In this document: one piece after another, positions 5,646 to 6,038 of the stretch
Position numbering within the stretch: position 1 is the stretch's first letter
How the letters are laid out: each line of letters opens with the position of its first letter
NCBI GenBank assembly: GCA_002369495.1
Contig: DFFD01000035.1
Span: forward strand, 15,122 to 21,159
Length of the DNA stretch: 6,038 bases
Source: Lachnospiraceae bacterium UBA3785
GTDB lineage: Bacteria > Bacillota > Clostridia > Lachnospirales > Lachnospiraceae
Direction of reading: 5' to 3'
The notes under the pieces: generated by a model
Told to the model about the DNA's origin: nothing
What the model saw: the letters and a program-made list of their open reading frames with translations, nothing else
The model's database searches: none
Program-made: the position numbers and the translations under genes

Positions 5646-6038
5646 TTTTACGCTAATTTTCTCAGTGCTGCTCTTCTCAAGCGTAATCTCTCCGGGCTCT
5701 TACATGCAATTTACGCTTCGTTTTATTATTTCTTTTCAAATAAGCGTAGTCTTATGGGGTCCTGCCGCCTGGTTTACGCTTTATTTCGGCTTTTGTCCTC
5801 GGTAAGCGTAATCTTATGGGGTCTCGCTGCCACATTTACGCTTCATTACAGTTATTTATCTTGTGCAAGCGTAATCTTATGGGGTCTCGCTGCCTGATTT
5901 ACGCTTTGCTTCATCTTTTTGTCTTCTACAAGCGTAATCTTTCAAGCTGTCAGCAATGTTTTTACGCTTCATCCCGCACTGGCGCAAAGATTAAGCGTAA
6001 TCCTCCGCTCACTCCCGGCAAACTTTACGCTTCACTCG
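5646..6038. repeat. Phased array of alternating TTACGCTT / AAGCGTAA motifs, continuing past the window edge
   Basis: TTACGCTT starts at 5648 (a degenerate copy ending in A), 5711, 5774, 5836, 5899, 5962 and 6025. Its reverse complement AAGCGTAA starts at 5679, 5742 (last base G), 5804, 5867, 5930 and 5993. Orientation strictly alternates and neighbouring sites are 30-32 bases apart; the full period is 63, 63, 62, 63, 63 and 63 bases. The base outside the motif is also conserved: TTTACGCTT on one arm, AAGCGTAATC on the other. The 22-24-base segments after TTACGCTT differ from each other and are mostly pyrimidine-rich. The segments after AAGCGTAA share CTTATGGGGTCTCGCTGCC in the middle units only. 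Each neighbouring pair could form an 8-9-bp hairpin, or the sites could bind a protein on one face of the helix. No coding frame fits: the 62-base unit breaks the 21-codon periodicity and GTAA places stops in it. Function unknown. Confidence 0.9.

Noticed and set aside
5428..5897. Open frames over the hairpin and array that give repeated 'VILWGLAA'-like peptides, suggesting a 21-residue repeat protein
   Set aside because: One unit is 62 bases and shifts the frame, stops appear within the units, there is no ribosome binding site, and the codons look unlike those of neighbouring genes. The peptide repeat is a by-product of the DNA repeat.
5646..6038. CRISPR array
   Set aside because: The 63-base period is CRISPR-like, but the 40-base repeat would be conserved only at its inverted ends. 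Its middle differs among units, the 'spacers' are only 22-23 bases, and no cas gene is in view.
5646..6038. Integron attC cassette array
   Set aside because: There are no cassette-sized open frames and no attC-type core sites, and the 63-base unit is too short to hold a cassette.

Overview
The window looks like chromosomal DNA of an anaerobic Firmicute, most likely a clostridium of the Lachnospiraceae type. The evidence is strong AAGGAGG-type ribosome binding sites, GC-rich coding DNA with AT-rich intergenic promoters of the TGn-TATAAT kind, and the protein families present. The genus call is inference.

Positions 1-4315 are read leftwards. In order of transcription they hold two small overlapping four-helix membrane proteins of the EamA/DMT type (4315-3926 and 3936-3514), an enlarged XpaC-family membrane protein (3511-1838), a TelA/YaaN 'toxic anion resistance' protein (1788-571), and then the first 149 codons of valyl-tRNA synthetase (449 to the left edge). 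The first four genes overlap or lie 2 to 49 bases apart and look like one operon. valS appears to have its own sigma-A promoter (524-552) and a GC-rich hairpin (485-510). XpaC next to TelA is a known pairing (as in Bacillus xpaC-yaaN). The split EamA pair upstream is less expected.

An AT-rich divergent promoter region (4316-4464) separates this operon from a rightward gene for a three-domain S1 RNA-binding protein (4465-5421), a small rpsA-like protein typical of Firmicutes. It ends at a strong intrinsic terminator (5436-5464).

The last 570 bases contain no credible gene but are rich in structure. First comes a compound hairpin built on GGGACGGTTC (5474-5553), which resembles a REP-like element. 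Then, from 5646 to the right edge, an 8-base motif alternates in orientation (TTACGCTT, then AAGCGTAA) every 30-32 bases, giving thirteen sites and a 62-63-base period. The intervening sequence is mostly not conserved. This array is the most unusual feature in the window, runs to its right edge, and fits no standard repeat class that I recognise.
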